DNA of 64,000 bases from an uncultured Burkholderiales bacterium (GCA_903949285.1 CAJAYT010000097.1:20645-84644); one strand, 5' to 3'. Positions 1-10,308 are shown, counted from the stretch's first letter. Numbers and translations: made by a program. Notes: a model not told the origin generated them from the letters alone.

Positions 1-654
1 CCAAAGTATTTTTCCCGTTAAGGGGTCAAGCCCTGTCAACCGAGCGCCAAGACCCGCAATCAGGGTATTGTGAAAGGGGGCCAAAACTCCCGCTTGCTTG
101 AGCACCAAAGCATCGCCTGTGCGCTGTTGGGTCCAGAGTTTTTTTCCAGATGCACCGTCAAAAGCTACAACAGAGCGATCGGCCAACAACACAAACACCC
201 GCAAACCAGCAACAACTGGGGCGGTGAATGACTGTGCACTTAAATTTTGTTGCCAAAGGACTTTGCCGTTCTCGATCACCACCAAGTCGTTGTCTTGTGT
301 AACCACTGCGACCCGAGTTCCATCAAATCCTGCCCCAGCATTGATCAGTCCTTTGATTTTTGTTTTCCAGGCGATGCTTCCGTTCTTAACGTTGAGTAAA
401 GCCACGCTACCTGTGCTGGTTGCAGTTGCAATTTGATCGTTCACAATGCTCAAGGTCGCTGGGTAGTTGATCTCACCGTCCAACTCTGTTGACCAAACGA
501 CTTTGATGTCTTGTTGGGGTTGAAGAGGTTTGACTTTGTTACTGGAACAAGCGCCTAAGACGAGCAAACAAGTGATGAACAGTGATAGCAGTTTGATCGG
601 CGAGCCGATCGCTTTGCCAAGGGGTGAGGTGATAATTTTATTCAAAGTGTTCAA
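1..654 (-). CDS. bamB: Outer-membrane assembly lipoprotein BamB (partial, C-terminus beyond the window)
   Basis: BamB is the beta-propeller lipoprotein of the BAM complex, which inserts beta-barrel proteins into the outer membrane. The frame reads from a TTG at 654 (sharing bases with the yfgM stop, TTGA) to the window edge. It has a basic N-terminus, a hydrophobic stretch and a lipobox (LGAC, then SSNK). PQQ-like propeller blades follow, each with the W-K/W-x-Q spacing (for example GSIAWKTKI, GKVLWQQNL, GKKLWTQQ). No ATG or GTG is available before the signal peptide; TTG at 645 is the alternative start. The overlap with yfgM and the order hisS-yfgM-bamB are the usual betaproteobacterial arrangement. 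About 218 residues are visible, against roughly 380 for the family. Confidence 0.88.
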   Translation of the reverse strand, partial: MNTLNKIITSPLGKAIGSPIKLLSLFITCLLVLGACSSNKVKPLQPQQDIKVVWSTELDGEINYPATLSIVNDQIATATSTGSVALLNVKNGSIAWKTKIKGLINAGAGFDGTRVAVVTQDNDLVVIENGKVLWQQNLSAQSFTAPVVAGLRVFVLLADRSVVAFDGASGKKLWTQQRTGDALVLKQAGVLAPFHNTLIAGLGARLTGLDPLTGKILW

Positions 655-1364
655 GGGTGATCCTTTGACTCTGTGGTTGGTTGAGTCTGAGTTGGCTTAC
701 CGCTAACACCAGAGGACTCGACGCTTGGATCTACGCCCAGTGCGTTTAACTTCGCCTCAACATATTTACGGTAAGGTGCGCGTGCGTCTAAGGCCTTCCA
801 AGCCTTTAGATAGTGATCTTTTGATAGGTCTGGGTGTTTCTCTAGAGCGTCGATATCGCCTAATCGATCCTCTACAAGCGGATCAAACTCAGATGCAACT
901 TTCTCTGCCAAAAGGGCTCGAGCTTCGCCGTAAGCTTTTCTCTCAATCAACAGTCCCGCAAGTCTCAGACGTGCAAGGGATTGGTAACCCTGTTCAGAGG
1001 AATTCTTGGCGACCCAGTTGAGGGCCTCCTCAGCTTTTGGAGATTGAGCGTTCTCGTAATAAACCCTTGCTACTAAAAACGCAGCTTGATTAGCGTACGT
1101 GGTAGATCCAAACTTATCTTTAATGTCACCAAATGAGCGCTCCATCAAGGCTAGGTCAGCACTCTCTGAGGCTCGCTCTACGGTTTCAAACAAAATGGCT
1201 GATTGGGTTGAAACACGGCGTTGCCAGTATTGCCAACCGTTCCATGCAGCGTAAGCTCCCATCACAAGGATCAACGCCCATACGACGTAGTCGCCCCAAC
1301 GACTCCAAAAGTGCTTTAACTCGTCGATTTGTTCTTGTTCTTCAAGGTCTAATTGCAATGCCAT
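651..1364 (-). CDS. yfgM: YfgM-like inner-membrane TPR protein
   Basis: A 237-residue UPF0070/YfgM-type protein, an ancillary periplasmic chaperone that in E. coli associates with PpiD and the Sec translocon. The N-terminus (residues 1-20) is acidic and cytoplasmic and contains the LDLEEQEQIDELKHFW motif typical of the family. One membrane helix follows (about 25-45, VVWALILVMGAYAAW). The periplasmic part is built of TPR-like helical repeats (FGDIKDKFGSTTYANQAAFL; YQSLARLRLAGLLIERKAYGEA). The C-terminal tail is Ser/Thr/Gln-rich and probably disordered. It lies between hisS and bamB, and its stop overlaps the bamB start. Role is by family membership. Confidence 0.85.
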   Translation of the reverse strand: MALQLDLEEQEQIDELKHFWSRWGDYVVWALILVMGAYAAWNGWQYWQRRVSTQSAILFETVERASESADLALMERSFGDIKDKFGSTTYANQAAFLVARVYYENAQSPKAEEALNWVAKNSSEQGYQSLARLRLAGLLIERKAYGEARALLAEKVASEFDPLVEDRLGDIDALEKHPDLSKDHYLKAWKALDARAPYRKYVEAKLNALGVDPSVESSGVSGKPTQTQPTTESKDHP

Positions 1365-1493
1365 GGATTTCCCAGTTCAGTAATTCTTTTTAAAGTGAGT
1401 GTCATCTCATTCAAATGCTTACGCGGCGCAGTTCAACTGCTGACCTCATAAATGCAAATGAAAGCTTTGTTTCAGCCAAGGGTCTAAAGCCTC

Positions 1494-2831
1494 TCATCCC
1501 CCCGATTGTAGGCTTGAAGCCCAATGGTCAATCTGGGAGATAGATTCCTCTCTTTGTGCGCCCACCCCGTCTCTGAGCGATTTGATAGTAACTACGCCCT
1601 TGGAGAGCTCTTCAGCCCCAAAAATGAGTGCAAAAGAGGCTCCACTGGCATCGGCACGCTTAAACTGTGATTTCATACTGCCGCGAGCAAATTTATCCAC
1701 AGAGTCTGCGCTCGCCGCGGCACTGCCCGGATTTCCGGACGCTGAGGGTGAGTGCATCTGAACGCTGACCCCCTTTGCGCGAAGTGTTTGAAGTACGAAC
1801 ATCACCTGTTCAATGCTCTTTGACTCAGGAACCACCGCGAATACATCTGGCCCCTTAGCGAACGGTATGAGTTGGGCGTCCTTTAAGAGCTCAACTACCC
1901 GCTCCACGCCCATTGCCCAACCCACTGCGGGCGCAGACTTACCCCCCATTTGAGAAATCAAATAATCGTACCTACCCCCGCCGCAAATCGTTCCCTGGGA
2001 TCCTAGTTGATCCGTAATAAATTCAAAAACTGTAAGATTGTAGTAATCCATTCCCCGAACCAAGCGGGGGTTGATTGAGTATTCAACCCCGTTCACGTCT
2101 AAAATTGAGCACACTCCCTGCAGATGAGCTCTTGAGTCAGCGCCGAGAAAGTCCATCAACTTTGGCGCACCCTCGACCAACACTTGCATTGCAGGGTTTT
2201 TAGTATCTAAGATTCTCAGTGGATTAGAGTGCAAGCGTCGTTTTGCGTCCTCATCCAAAACAGATGCATGCGATTCAAAGTAGGCAATCAATGCCTCCCG
2301 GTGCTTGAGCCTCTCCTCAGGCTCGCCCAATGAGTTCAGTTCAAGCTTGACATTTTTTAGACCCAGCTCTCTCCAAAGTGAGTGCGCCATGAGAATCAAT
2401 TCAGCATCGACATCTGGGAGTGCAAATCCAAGTGCTTCAGCTCCAATTTGGTGGAACTGTCTGTAGCGACCTCGTTGGGGCCGCTCATGCCTGAACATTG
2501 GACCCATGTAGAAAAGCCGCTTACCCCCGTCGTAGAGCAAGTTGTGCTCGATCGTTGCACGCACGACCCCCGCCGTAGCCTCAGGTCTTAGAGTCAACTG
2601 CTCATGGTTCAGTCTATCTTCAAAGGAGTACATCTCCTTTTCAACAATATCTGTGACCTCACCCAGGCCTCTGATGAAAAGTGCGGTGGGCTCAACAATT
2701 GGAGTTCTTATGTTGGAATAGCCATAACGGCGCATTACGTCTTGAACAACACCCTCCAACCAGACCCATGCATTTGAATCAGGCGGGAGTAGATCGTTCA
2801 TGCCTTTGACGGCTGTTAATTTTTGACTCAT
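1494..2831 (-). CDS. hisS: Histidyl-tRNA synthetase
   Basis: Class II aminoacyl-tRNA synthetase that charges tRNA-His. At 445 residues it is of normal bacterial length. Visible landmarks are the N-terminal [11 protein letters not shown] start, the motif 1 region, [11 protein letters not shown] (82-92), motif 2 [20 protein letters not shown] (113-132), the histidine-specific LVRGMDYYN (257-265), and GGGRYDYL (284-291). The C-terminal anticodon-binding domain covers roughly 330-445 and includes the [16 protein letters not shown] segment. It lies in the ispG-hisS-yfgM-bamB run, 52 bp after ispG, and is followed by a 129-bp gap before yfgM. Confidence 0.97.
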   Translation of the reverse strand: MSQKLTAVKGMNDLLPPDSNAWVWLEGVVQDVMRRYGYSNIRTPIVEPTALFIRGLGEVTDIVEKEMYSFEDRLNHEQLTLRPEATAGVVRATIEHNLLYDGGKRLFYMGPMFRHERPQRGRYRQFHQIGAEALGFALPDVDAELILMAHSLWRELGLKNVKLELNSLGEPEERLKHREALIAYFESHASVLDEDAKRRLHSNPLRILDTKNPAMQVLVEGAPKLMDFLGADSRAHLQGVCSILDVNGVEYSINPRLVRGMDYYNLTVFEFITDQLGSQGTICGGGRYDYLISQMGGKSAPAVGWAMGVERVVELLKDAQLIPFAKGPDVFAVVPESKSIEQVMFVLQTLRAKGVSVQMHSPSASGNPGSAAASADSVDKFARGSMKSQFKRADASGASFALIFGAEELSKGVVTIKSLRDGVGAQREESISQIDHWASSLQSGG

Positions 2832-2883
2832 GAATTAAGAGGAAATTAAGGGGAAATTGAGGATTAAAGAATAATGAATTAAC

Positions 2884-4152
2884 TCAAGTGCCAAAGCGCT
2901 TTTTAACGTATTGGTCGACTATTTTGTGAAACTCCTGAGCAATTGAATCCCCCCTAAGCGTCAGCACTTTCTCGCCGTCTATAAAGACCGGAGCAGCGGG
3001 AGCCTCACCTGTTCCGGGCAAGCTTATCCCAATATCAGCGTGCTTGCTCTCTCCGGGGCCGTTCACGATACAACCCATCACCGCTACCTTTAAATTCTCA
3101 ACCCCTGGATACTGCTTACGCCAGACAAGCATTTGGGAACGAAGATAGTTGTCAATCTCCTGTGCCAATACTTGAAATGTGGTGCTGGTCGTTCTTCCGC
3201 AGCCCGGACAAGCCGTAACACTGGGAACGAAGGTCCTGAGTCCAAGGGATTGCAAGATCTCGTTGGCGATTACAACCTCTTGGGTTCTTGCCTCGTTGGG
3301 TTGAGGGGTCAGGGATACGCGTATCGTGTCACCAATTCCCTCTTGCAACAAAATGCCCAGCGATACGCTTGACGCAACTGTCCCTTTGGTGCCCATGCCA
3401 GCCTCTGTCAAGCCAAGATGAAGGGCGTAGTTACACCGCTTTGAGAGCGCCCGGTAGACTGCAATCAAATCTTGTACACCGCTTACCTTGCAGCTTAGGA
3501 TAATTTGCTCGCCCTTTAATCCCAAGGATTCTGCCAATTGCGCGGACTCGATAGCAGACGTAATCAATGACTCATACATCACTTGCTTGGCGTCCCAGGG
3601 CTCTTTGCGAGAAGCATTCACATCCATCAGTCTCGCTAAAAGTTCTTGATCTAAGCTCCCCCAATTAACGCCAATTCGAACCGCCTTATCGTATCGAATC
3701 GCTGCCTCAATCATCTGCGCAAACTGCTTATCGTGTTTATCGCCTTTGCCGACATTTCCCGGATTGATGCGGTACTTAGAGAGTGCCTTTGCACAGTCTG
3801 GGTGCTCGGTGAGCAATTTATGCCCGTTGTAATGAAAATCCCCAATGAGGGGGACATGAATATCCATCTTATCGAGCTGTTCGCGGATGTGCGGAACGGC
3901 TGCTGCAGCCTCTGGCGTATTCACCGTAATCCTAACCATCTCGGAGCCTGCTTGGGCAAGTTCTTTGACCTGTATGGCGGTCCCGATAACATCCTCTGTG
4001 TCCGTGTTCGTCATGGACTGTACACGCACCGGGGCACCTCCACCAACGGTTACGACGTGCTCGCCCCAACTCACCCGTGCTTGGTGAGTGTGGTTTACCA
4101 ATGGTTTGGAAAAAGGCGTGGGTAAATGCTGCTCAGAATTGGTAGAGTCCAT
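2884..4152 (-). CDS. ispG: 4-hydroxy-3-methylbut-2-enyl diphosphate synthase (flavodoxin), IspG/GcpE
   Basis: Penultimate enzyme of the MEP isoprenoid pathway. It reductively converts methylerythritol cyclodiphosphate to HMBPP using a [4Fe-4S] cluster. The protein has 422 residues with the bacterial two-domain layout: a TIM barrel (about 25-290) and an iron-sulfur domain (about 300-422). Cluster ligands are visible as CPGC (Cys315, Cys318) and Cys361 in [11 protein letters not shown]; Glu368 is the usual fourth ligand. The barrel start [11 protein letters not shown] is canonical. Only 40 bp separate its start from the rlmN stop, although pilW and rodZ often lie between these genes in Burkholderiales. 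Confidence 0.97.
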   Translation of the reverse strand: MDSTNSEQHLPTPFSKPLVNHTHQARVSWGEHVVTVGGGAPVRVQSMTNTDTEDVIGTAIQVKELAQAGSEMVRITVNTPEAAAAVPHIREQLDKMDIHVPLIGDFHYNGHKLLTEHPDCAKALSKYRINPGNVGKGDKHDKQFAQMIEAAIRYDKAVRIGVNWGSLDQELLARLMDVNASRKEPWDAKQVMYESLITSAIESAQLAESLGLKGEQIILSCKVSGVQDLIAVYRALSKRCNYALHLGLTEAGMGTKGTVASSVSLGILLQEGIGDTIRVSLTPQPNEARTQEVVIANEILQSLGLRTFVPSVTACPGCGRTTSTTFQVLAQEIDNYLRSQMLVWRKQYPGVENLKVAVMGCIVNGPGESKHADIGISLPGTGEAPAAPVFIDGEKVLTLRGDSIAQEFHKIVDQYVKKRFGT

Positions 4153-4192
4153 GATCTGAATGATTAATTGAATGTTTTAATAGAAAAAAATG

Positions 4193-5332
4193 TCACTGAA
4201 GGGATTCAACGGGCTTTAGCGGTATTGTCTTTTGTTTGGACATTCTGTGCACTACATCCGTCCTGTCAAGCACCTCTCCGGCGAGTTGACCACAAGCTGC
4301 ATCGATATCGTCCCCCCTGGTTTTGCGAACCGTTGTGACGATACCCGCCGCAAGTAGGAGTTGAGAGAAGGCTTTAACGGTTTGCGGTGGGCTGCACAGC
4401 AGTCCTGAGGCCGGGAACGGGTTAAAGGGTATTAAATTAATTTTGGCAGGCAGGGATTGCAGCTTCAAAGCAGGCGATGGTCTTAACCAATCAACGATCT
4501 CTTGAGCGTGTTCCAAAGAGTCGTTAACGCCGTCAAGCATGCAGTACTCAAAGGTTATGAAATCTCTGGGCGCTACGGCTAAATAGGATACGCACGCTTG
4601 TCTAAGTTCTGCGAGGGGGTATTTCTTGTTGAGTGGCACCAAACGGTCTCTGAGCGTGTCGTTGGGTGCGTGAAGTGACACCGCTAATGCTACCGGTGCA
4701 TCACGCCCTAAACGCTCTATCATTGGGACTACGCCGGAGGTTGAAACGGTTAGGCGTCGTCGAGAGATCCCGTATCCATGGTCGCTCAGCATCGTTTTGA
4801 GAGCAGGCACAAGAGCTGAGTAATTTTGAAGGGGCTCACCCATACCCATCATGACAATGTTGGAGATGATGCGCTCGGACCGGGCAAACTCAGCTCGAAG
4901 TGTGTGCTCGACAAACCAAAGTTGAGACACAATTTCGGCGGTTGTTAGATTTCGACTAAATCCTTGGTGTCCCGTAGAGCAAAAGACACACCCAACTGCG
5001 CAACCAGCTTGGGAGGATATGCAAAGGGTACCTCTATCCTCCTCAGGTATGAAGACAGTTTCCACCGCGTCGCCGGCTCCCACATCAAAAAGCCATTTGA
5101 TAGTGCCGTCTTTGGAGTTCTGTCGTGAAAGAACTTTTAAGGGAGTGATCGTGCAGTGTGACTCTAACAAAATTCTTAAAGACTTTGCCAGATCCGTCAT
5201 TTGATCAAAACTATTCGCACCCCGTTGATGTATCCAACGAAAGAGCTGAGTTGCCCGAAAACGCTTTTCCCCCAAACTCTCGCAGTACTGGCTTAACTGT
5301 TCTAGGTCAAATTCGAGGAGGTTAACGGGCAT
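4193..5332 (-). CDS. rlmN: Dual-specificity 23S rRNA A2503 / tRNA A37 methyltransferase RlmN
   Basis: Radical-SAM enzyme that makes 2-methyladenosine in 23S rRNA (A2503) and in some tRNAs. The CxxxCxxC cluster motif is at Cys111, Cys115 and Cys118 ([12 protein letters not shown]). The second catalytic Cys is Cys347 in [12 protein letters not shown]. The GMGEP SAM-binding motif and a conserved Glu in VETVFIP are also present. The protein has 379 residues, normal for the family, plus a short basic tail. It lies between ndk (65 bp upstream) and ispG (40 bp downstream) and is probably co-transcribed with both. Confidence 0.97.
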   Translation of the reverse strand: MPVNLLEFDLEQLSQYCESLGEKRFRATQLFRWIHQRGANSFDQMTDLAKSLRILLESHCTITPLKVLSRQNSKDGTIKWLFDVGAGDAVETVFIPEEDRGTLCISSQAGCAVGCVFCSTGHQGFSRNLTTAEIVSQLWFVEHTLRAEFARSERIISNIVMMGMGEPLQNYSALVPALKTMLSDHGYGISRRRLTVSTSGVVPMIERLGRDAPVALAVSLHAPNDTLRDRLVPLNKKYPLAELRQACVSYLAVAPRDFITFEYCMLDGVNDSLEHAQEIVDWLRPSPALKLQSLPAKINLIPFNPFPASGLLCSPPQTVKAFSQLLLAAGIVTTVRKTRGDDIDAACGQLAGEVLDRTDVVHRMSKQKTIPLKPVESLQ

Positions 5333-5397
5333 CTGGGTTCGTTTGCTTGAGGGACCCGTCCCGCCAATAAGCTGGATCGGCCCTCAAGAATCAAAGC

Positions 5398-5823
5398 TTA
5401 GTGGCCGTAGACTTCTAGGCCGGCAAAGAAGAATGAAATTTCATGAGCAGCTGTCTCAGGACCATCAGATCCGTGAACTGCGTTGGCGTCAATGCTGTCA
5501 GCAAAATCTGCACGAATAGTTCCTTTGTCTGCTTTTTTAGGATCTGTTGCGCCCATTAAATCGCGGTTTTTTTGAATGGCGTTGGGACCCTGCAGAACTT
5601 GGATCATCACTGGACCAGAGATCATGAAAGATACGAGATCTTTGAAGAAAGGACGGTCTTTGTGAACGCCGTAAAATGCTTCTGCCTCTTCTTTAGAGAG
5701 ATGCTTCATGCGTGAAGCAACAACCTTTAACCCTGCAGATTCAAAACGTGAGTAGATTTGACCGATGACGTTTTTTGCAACTGCGTCGGGCTTGATAATA
5801 GAGAGAGTACGTTCTTGAGACAT
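5398..5823 (-). CDS. ndk: Nucleoside diphosphate kinase
   Basis: Transfers the gamma-phosphate of ATP to nucleoside diphosphates by a ping-pong mechanism through a phosphohistidine. The 141-residue protein starts [12 protein letters not shown], and the catalytic histidine is His117 in [12 protein letters not shown]. The length is typical of proteobacterial Ndk. It heads the ndk-rlmN-ispG-hisS-yfgM-bamB series. The 171-bp gap upstream (5824-5994) is AT-rich and should hold the promoter, but I cannot assign one hexamer pair with confidence. Confidence 0.97.
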   Translation of the reverse strand: MSQERTLSIIKPDAVAKNVIGQIYSRFESAGLKVVASRMKHLSKEEAEAFYGVHKDRPFFKDLVSFMISGPVMIQVLQGPNAIQKNRDLMGATDPKKADKGTIRADFADSIDANAVHGSDGPETAAHEISFFFAGLEVYGH

Positions 5824-5994
5824 GAGTGAAATTTTCCTGTTTTTATCGTTAAAAAGTAAAAGTAAATATTCAAATTAACCTTAGCCTACTATTTTAGCTT
5901 TTTAAGAGGCGCAAGAGGGCTAAGTTGTCGTAATTTGGCTTTGTATAGCTCAAAATCTGGCCTACAAATAACCCCAACCAGGTAAAAGTAGATC

Positions 5995-7440
5995 CTAGGG
6001 GCGACCACGTCCGCCAGGTTTTTTGGAGCCCGGTTTAGATACGAACCCATCCGCACCTTTGCCTGCCCCAGTAAACCCGCCCGAGCTGACATTGGCGCGT
6101 CTGCGCCCTTTGGCATCTTTTCGCAGTTTTGAGTAACTGTCTGCACCAATGGTTACTGTTTTTATCGGTTTTTCGGTATTTTGAGGTGTTTTATCATCTT
6201 TTACGGTCAATTCCCTTGGATTGACGTAGGACGGAGCGCCTCTTCTGGACCTGGAGGTGGTTTTTGCCAATTTGATCATGGCAGCCTCAGGAGATTTCGC
6301 TCTAGGTCCAGACTTGGGTGAGCTGATCCTTTTGCCTCTTTTAACAGGTTGTTGATGGGTTTCATGACCTACCAAGTTCATCAGTGCTTGAACGTCAGGC
6401 TCACCAAGCTCCATCCAGTGACCTCGTTGGAGACCCTTTGGCAGTGCCATCGCACCGTATCGGATGCGGATCAAGCGGCTTACAGCGTGCCCAACCGATT
6501 CAAAAAGACGTCTTACCTCACGGTTACGGCCCTCTTGAATCGTCACCCTGTACCAGCAGTTTGCACCCTCGCCTCCACCGTCCTCGATAGAGCCAAAACT
6601 AGCAGGCCCATCGTCCAAGTTCACACCCTCTAATAAACGTTCCTTTTCCTCTTTCTTAAGAGCGCCCAGGACGCGCACTGCGTATTCACGCTCTAGACCA
6701 AATCTTGGGTGCATTAACTTGTTCGCCAACTCACCAGAATTGGTAAATAGCAGTAAACCCTCGGTATTGATATCTAAACGGCCTACAGACTGCCACTTAC
6801 CGGTGTAGAGCCTGGGCAATTTTCTAAAAACAGTAGGCCTATTTTGGGGATCATCTGTGGTCACAATTTCGCCAACTGGCTTGTGATAAGCGATAACCTT
6901 TGCCTGTGGCGCAGCAACCCGCCAATGAACCACATGTCCATTGACTTTGACAACATCACCTTGCTGAATTCGTTGGCCCACGTGCGCTGGTTGGTTGTTA
7001 ACCGTGACTCGCCCTTGCGTGATCATGGCCTCCATCTCAAGTCTAGAGCCCAGGCCGGATTGAGCTAACACTTTATGCAGCTTGGGGGATTCAGACTGGG
7101 GTAATAGAACACGCTTGGAGGGCTCGTCCGCGTGAGGAGATTCAAGTACTAAGTCATCGTCGGCGAATACAGAGTCATCTGAACCCCCTAAATCATCAAA
7201 TGCCCCGGATGTAACGTCCTCAAAAGCGACGCCATTTGTGGATAAAGCGGGACTTTGGATCGGCTCTGAATCAGCGTGAGTCGCGGTGGGTTTGGATGCT
7301 AAAGGAGCTCTAGGGCCTGTAGGGCCTTTTGGGGCCCTACCAGGCTTTTCTGTACTTGCAGTCCTGGAGGTGGTTGAGGACTTGGTGTGTTCGTCAGTGG
7401 GTGAGTCTGATGAGCCTTTATTTATTTTTCTTGTGGTCAT
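5995..7440 (-). CDS. rluB: 23S rRNA pseudouridine synthase RluB-type with long disordered tails
   Basis: RsuA/RluB-family pseudouridine synthase, which in E. coli makes pseudouridine 2605 in helix 93 of 23S rRNA. An S4 RNA-binding domain covers about 117-170 (LHKVLAQSGLGSRLEMEAMI). The catalytic domain follows with Asp223 in GRLDINTEGLLLF and the later EGRNREVRRLFESVG motif. At 481 residues it is much longer than the catalytic core. Residues 1-110 are Ser/Thr/Pro/Asp-rich, and about 365-481 are Lys/Arg/Gly-rich (GRRRANVSSGGF), both probably disordered RNA-contacting tails common in Burkholderiales. It is downstream of scpB, as in many proteobacteria. Confidence 0.93.
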   Translation of the reverse strand: MTTRKINKGSSDSPTDEHTKSSTTSRTASTEKPGRAPKGPTGPRAPLASKPTATHADSEPIQSPALSTNGVAFEDVTSGAFDDLGGSDDSVFADDDLVLESPHADEPSKRVLLPQSESPKLHKVLAQSGLGSRLEMEAMITQGRVTVNNQPAHVGQRIQQGDVVKVNGHVVHWRVAAPQAKVIAYHKPVGEIVTTDDPQNRPTVFRKLPRLYTGKWQSVGRLDINTEGLLLFTNSGELANKLMHPRFGLEREYAVRVLGALKKEEKERLLEGVNLDDGPASFGSIEDGGGEGANCWYRVTIQEGRNREVRRLFESVGHAVSRLIRIRYGAMALPKGLQRGHWMELGEPDVQALMNLVGHETHQQPVKRGKRISSPKSGPRAKSPEAAMIKLAKTTSRSRRGAPSYVNPRELTVKDDKTPQNTEKPIKTVTIGADSYSKLRKDAKGRRRANVSSGGFTGAGKGADGFVSKPGSKKPGGRGRP

Positions 7441-7493
7441 CGGGACTCTTAGTAAAAGTAATTAATGAAGTTTAACGAAAAGGGATACACGAA

Positions 7494-8240
7494 TCAACCA
7501 GTGGTGTCATTGGACTGTTGGTCATGTTGGATTTGAGTTTGCACATCGTCTGTATGCTCGGCCAAATCGGCATGCTCGTGTTCGTTATTAACTACTTGAG
7601 AATGCTCTGTCGGTTCAAGCGCGAGAGTTGACTCAAGCGATTCAGCGGTCTGTAAATTCTCCAAATCCATTTCAAGTTGATTTTCACTCACCATGTCTTC
7701 AAGTTTGGGGAAAGCGTCTCCTAATTCTGAGGAGTCTTGTAGGCTGGGTAACTGATCTAACGAGCTCAGACCCAAGTCGTCCAAGAATTGTTTGGTGGTT
7801 GCGTACAAGCCAGGTCTTCCAACGGTTTCCCTGTGACCAATTACCTCCACCCAACCGCGGTCCTCTAGTTGTTTGATAACCATGGAGTTGATTGCAACAC
7901 CTCGGATATCTTCCATATCCCCTCTGGTGCAGGGCTGTCTATACGCAATGATCGCCAGTGTCTCCATTGCAGCGCGTGAATATTTAGGCGGTTTTTCAGG
8001 GTGCAGGCGATCAAGATAAACCCGCATCTCAGGGCGACTTTGAAAGCGCCAGCCCGAAGCAACCTGTAAAAGCTCAACCCCACGCTGCTGCCAATCTTGT
8101 TGCAAAGATTCAAGCAAGGTTTTGATCGTGTCGGCTGCAACTTCGTCATTGAATAAAACACCCATCTCACGCAGATTAAGGGGTTGCGACGAACAAATAA
8201 GTGCAGTCTCGAGGACACGCTTGGCATCCGCGGTATTCAT
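7494..8240 (-). CDS. scpB: Segregation and condensation protein B
   Basis: ScpB is the winged-helix subunit of the SMC-ScpAB condensin that compacts and segregates the chromosome. The 248-residue protein has the diagnostic tandem winged-helix region (about 8-175), with [21 protein letters not shown] near the start and [23 protein letters not shown] in the second domain. The last 70 residues are acidic and Gln/His-rich, and probably unstructured. scpA is not adjacent in this window. rluB follows 53 bp downstream, so the two are probably co-transcribed. Confidence 0.93.
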   Translation of the reverse strand: MNTADAKRVLETALICSSQPLNLREMGVLFNDEVAADTIKTLLESLQQDWQQRGVELLQVASGWRFQSRPEMRVYLDRLHPEKPPKYSRAAMETLAIIAYRQPCTRGDMEDIRGVAINSMVIKQLEDRGWVEVIGHRETVGRPGLYATTKQFLDDLGLSSLDQLPSLQDSSELGDAFPKLEDMVSENQLEMDLENLQTAESLESTLALEPTEHSQVVNNEHEHADLAEHTDDVQTQIQHDQQSNDTTG

Positions 8241-8358
8241 AACATTTAAATTTGGGATTTAGATAACGATCAAAATCATTACCAGGGTGTTAAATTGACG
8301 TTGCAAGAGGCCGCCGCAGGGAAAAAAGCCCGACGCTAAGACCACAAGCAACGCCTGC

Positions 8359-9474
8359 TTAGGAGGGCATATTGTAACCGAGGGACCACGCTCCAAGCGC
8401 AGTTTGCATATCGGCTGGTAAGTCGGCCTTAAAGTTCATAGGCTCACCCGTCATAGGGTGGTCAAATCCCAATTTGTAAGCATGAAGAGCTTGCCTTTTG
8501 ATACTCTCATGCACACGTCCCCCGTAGACAACATCTGCCAAAATCGGGTGTCCAATACTGGCGAGATGGACTCTGATTTGATGGGTCCTGCCCGTGTGTA
8601 ACTGGCAGTGCAATAGGCAAACCTCCTCTTCAGAGTTCGGCGTGCCCGGCGGGGTGACTTCTACCCCGTTGGAGATCAAGGTAAAAGTGGTTTTAGCTGT
8701 CTTTCCTGGAGTGCGCAGTAAATCGACCACGGCCATTTTGAGTCTGTTTCTAGGATCTCGGCCAATACTTGCTTCTACCACTTTAACCTCAGGCCCAGTC
8801 CAGGCTCTGTGGGCTATTGCAAGGTATTCCCGGTGCACATCGCGGTTGGCAATTTGAATGACCAAAGCGTCCATACAAGCCCGGGTTTTAGCAAGCACCA
8901 TCAAACCACTTGTATCCTTATCCAGTCTGTGCACGATACCCGCCCTGGGAACTTGTGTGAGCTGAGGATCCAAATACAACAAACCGTTCAAAAGAGTCCC
9001 GCCCCAGTTCCCCGGGGCTGGGTGAACAACCAAATTGGCAGGTTTATTGATAACACGGATGTGCGCGTCCTCAAACAAGACCTCAAGCTGCATTTGTTCT
9101 GGCTTGTAGGCAAGTGCTTGTGGGGATGGTTTGAGTGATAGCCTAAAGCGTTCAAATGCATGGGCTTTAGATGCAATTTTGGTGACTGTTTGTACGCTCG
9201 AGGGACTGAGCTGATGGGTTGAAATACCCCCAGTACTCAACCTCTCAACACATGAGTCTGAGATGAGTTGCTGAACGTAGTTACGGGAAAATTCAGGTAA
9301 CAGCGCGGTTAAAACCACATCCAATCGCTGAAGATGCATGGTTTCTGGGATCAAGATCTCCCTGACCTCTATTTCGGGGCCTAAATCCTCGGTTTCTAAA
9401 GAATCCAAATCCTTTTCGGGAAGTTGCTCTAAAGCCTCTGGCTTAGAAGATAATAAGGGTGCATTGAATTTCAA
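8359..9474 (-). CDS. rluD: 23S rRNA pseudouridine 1911/1915/1917 synthase RluD
   Basis: Makes the three pseudouridines of helix 69 in 23S rRNA. It has an S4 domain (about 46-105) and an RluA-type catalytic domain with Asp185 in GIVHRLDKDTSGLMVLAKT and the later HTGRTHQIRVHLA motif. The longest frame starts at a TTG (9474), only 12 bp from the divergent bamD start and with no ribosome-binding site. The first 45 residues are acidic and absent from E. coli RluD. An ATG at residue 46 (9339) begins exactly at the S4 domain and may be the true start. Function is secure; the start is not. Confidence 0.92.
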   Translation of the reverse strand: MKFNAPLLSSKPEALEQLPEKDLDSLETEDLGPEIEVREILIPETMHLQRLDVVLTALLPEFSRNYVQQLISDSCVERLSTGGISTHQLSPSSVQTVTKIASKAHAFERFRLSLKPSPQALAYKPEQMQLEVLFEDAHIRVINKPANLVVHPAPGNWGGTLLNGLLYLDPQLTQVPRAGIVHRLDKDTSGLMVLAKTRACMDALVIQIANRDVHREYLAIAHRAWTGPEVKVVEASIGRDPRNRLKMAVVDLLRTPGKTAKTTFTLISNGVEVTPPGTPNSEEEVCLLHCQLHTGRTHQIRVHLASIGHPILADVVYGGRVHESIKRQALHAYKLGFDHPMTGEPMNFKADLPADMQTALGAWSLGYNMPS

Positions 9475-9486
9475 GAAAGAGTTCCC

Positions 9487-10308
9487 GTGTTCAGAAGATT
9501 GATATTATCCTCCTTACCTCGCTCCATATTCTTGCTTTCCCTTGGGATTGGTTTAATTATTGGGGGTTGTGCCAATGATAAAGACCTCACATCAGCTTGG
9601 TCGACAGATAAACTCTATGAACAAGCAAAAGAAGAGATGGACAACAAGTCCTATGACAAAGCTATTGGGTATTACGAAAAATTAGAAGGCAGGGCTGCGG
9701 GTACGACGCTAGCTCAGCAAGCCCAGCTTGAGAAGGCATTTGCTCAATACAAAAACTCAGAGCCCGCATTGGCCGTGAGTACCTTAGACCGGTTTATCAA
9801 ATTGAACCCATCCAGTCCTGCACTTGACTACGCTTTTTATCTGCGTGGTGTTGTGAACTTTAACGACGATCTGGGTCTATTTTCACGCTACTTCAATCAA
9901 GACTTGTCCGAGAGAGATCAAAAGGCGGCGAAGCAATCCTTTGAATCCTTCAAGGAAGTCGTTACAAGGTTTCCTGACTCTAAATATGCACCTGACTCAG
10001 CACTTCGGATGCGTTTTATCATCAACACACTCGCAAAGTCTGAGGTGATTGTTGCTAAATACTATTACAAGAAAGGTGCCTACGTAGCGGCCATCAACCG
10101 CGCCAAGTCTGCCATATCCGATTACCAAGATGTGCCCATCATTGAAGACGCGTTGATCATTATGATCAATAGTTATAACGCATTAGGACTACAACAGTTG
10201 AAAGAAGATACTGTTCGAGTTCTGCAACAGTCGTATCCTAACAGTGAGTATTTTGGTAAAAAGGACGCTCAAAAGTCAACAGGTTGGAAGACTTGGTTTG
10301 GCAAATAA
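9487..10308 (+). CDS. bamD: Outer-membrane assembly lipoprotein BamD
   Basis: Essential TPR lipoprotein of the BAM complex, anchored in the outer membrane and bound to BamA. The start is a GTG (9487) with a purine-rich AAGAAAGAG upstream. The signal peptide is FRRL followed by a long hydrophobic run ending in lipobox IIGGC (Cys28). Five TPR-like repeats follow (YEQAKEEMDNKSYDKAIGYYEKL; QAQLEKAFAQYKNSEPALAV; YYKKGAYVAAINRAKSAI). At 273 residues it is normal for the family. It is divergent from rluD, the same pairing as in E. coli, and converges with the dinG-type helicase. Confidence 0.95.
   Translation: MFRRLILSSLPRSIFLLSLGIGLIIGGCANDKDLTSAWSTDKLYEQAKEEMDNKSYDKAIGYYEKLEGRAAGTTLAQQAQLEKAFAQYKNSEPALAVSTLDRFIKLNPSSPALDYAFYLRGVVNFNDDLGLFSRYFNQDLSERDQKAAKQSFESFKEVVTRFPDSKYAPDSALRMRFIINTLAKSEVIVAKYYYKKGAYVAAINRAKSAISDYQDVPIIEDALIIMINSYNALGLQQLKEDTVRVLQQSYPNSEYFGKKDAQKSTGWKTWFGK

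Noticed and set aside
98..436. Open frame on the plus strand opposite bamB
   Set aside because: The minus strand reads a clear BamB lipoprotein; the plus frame has no ribosome-binding site or family features and is a shadow.
5889..6149. Minus-strand frame between ndk and rluB
   Set aside because: It mostly overlaps the Lys/Arg-rich tail of rluB in another frame and has no conserved features.
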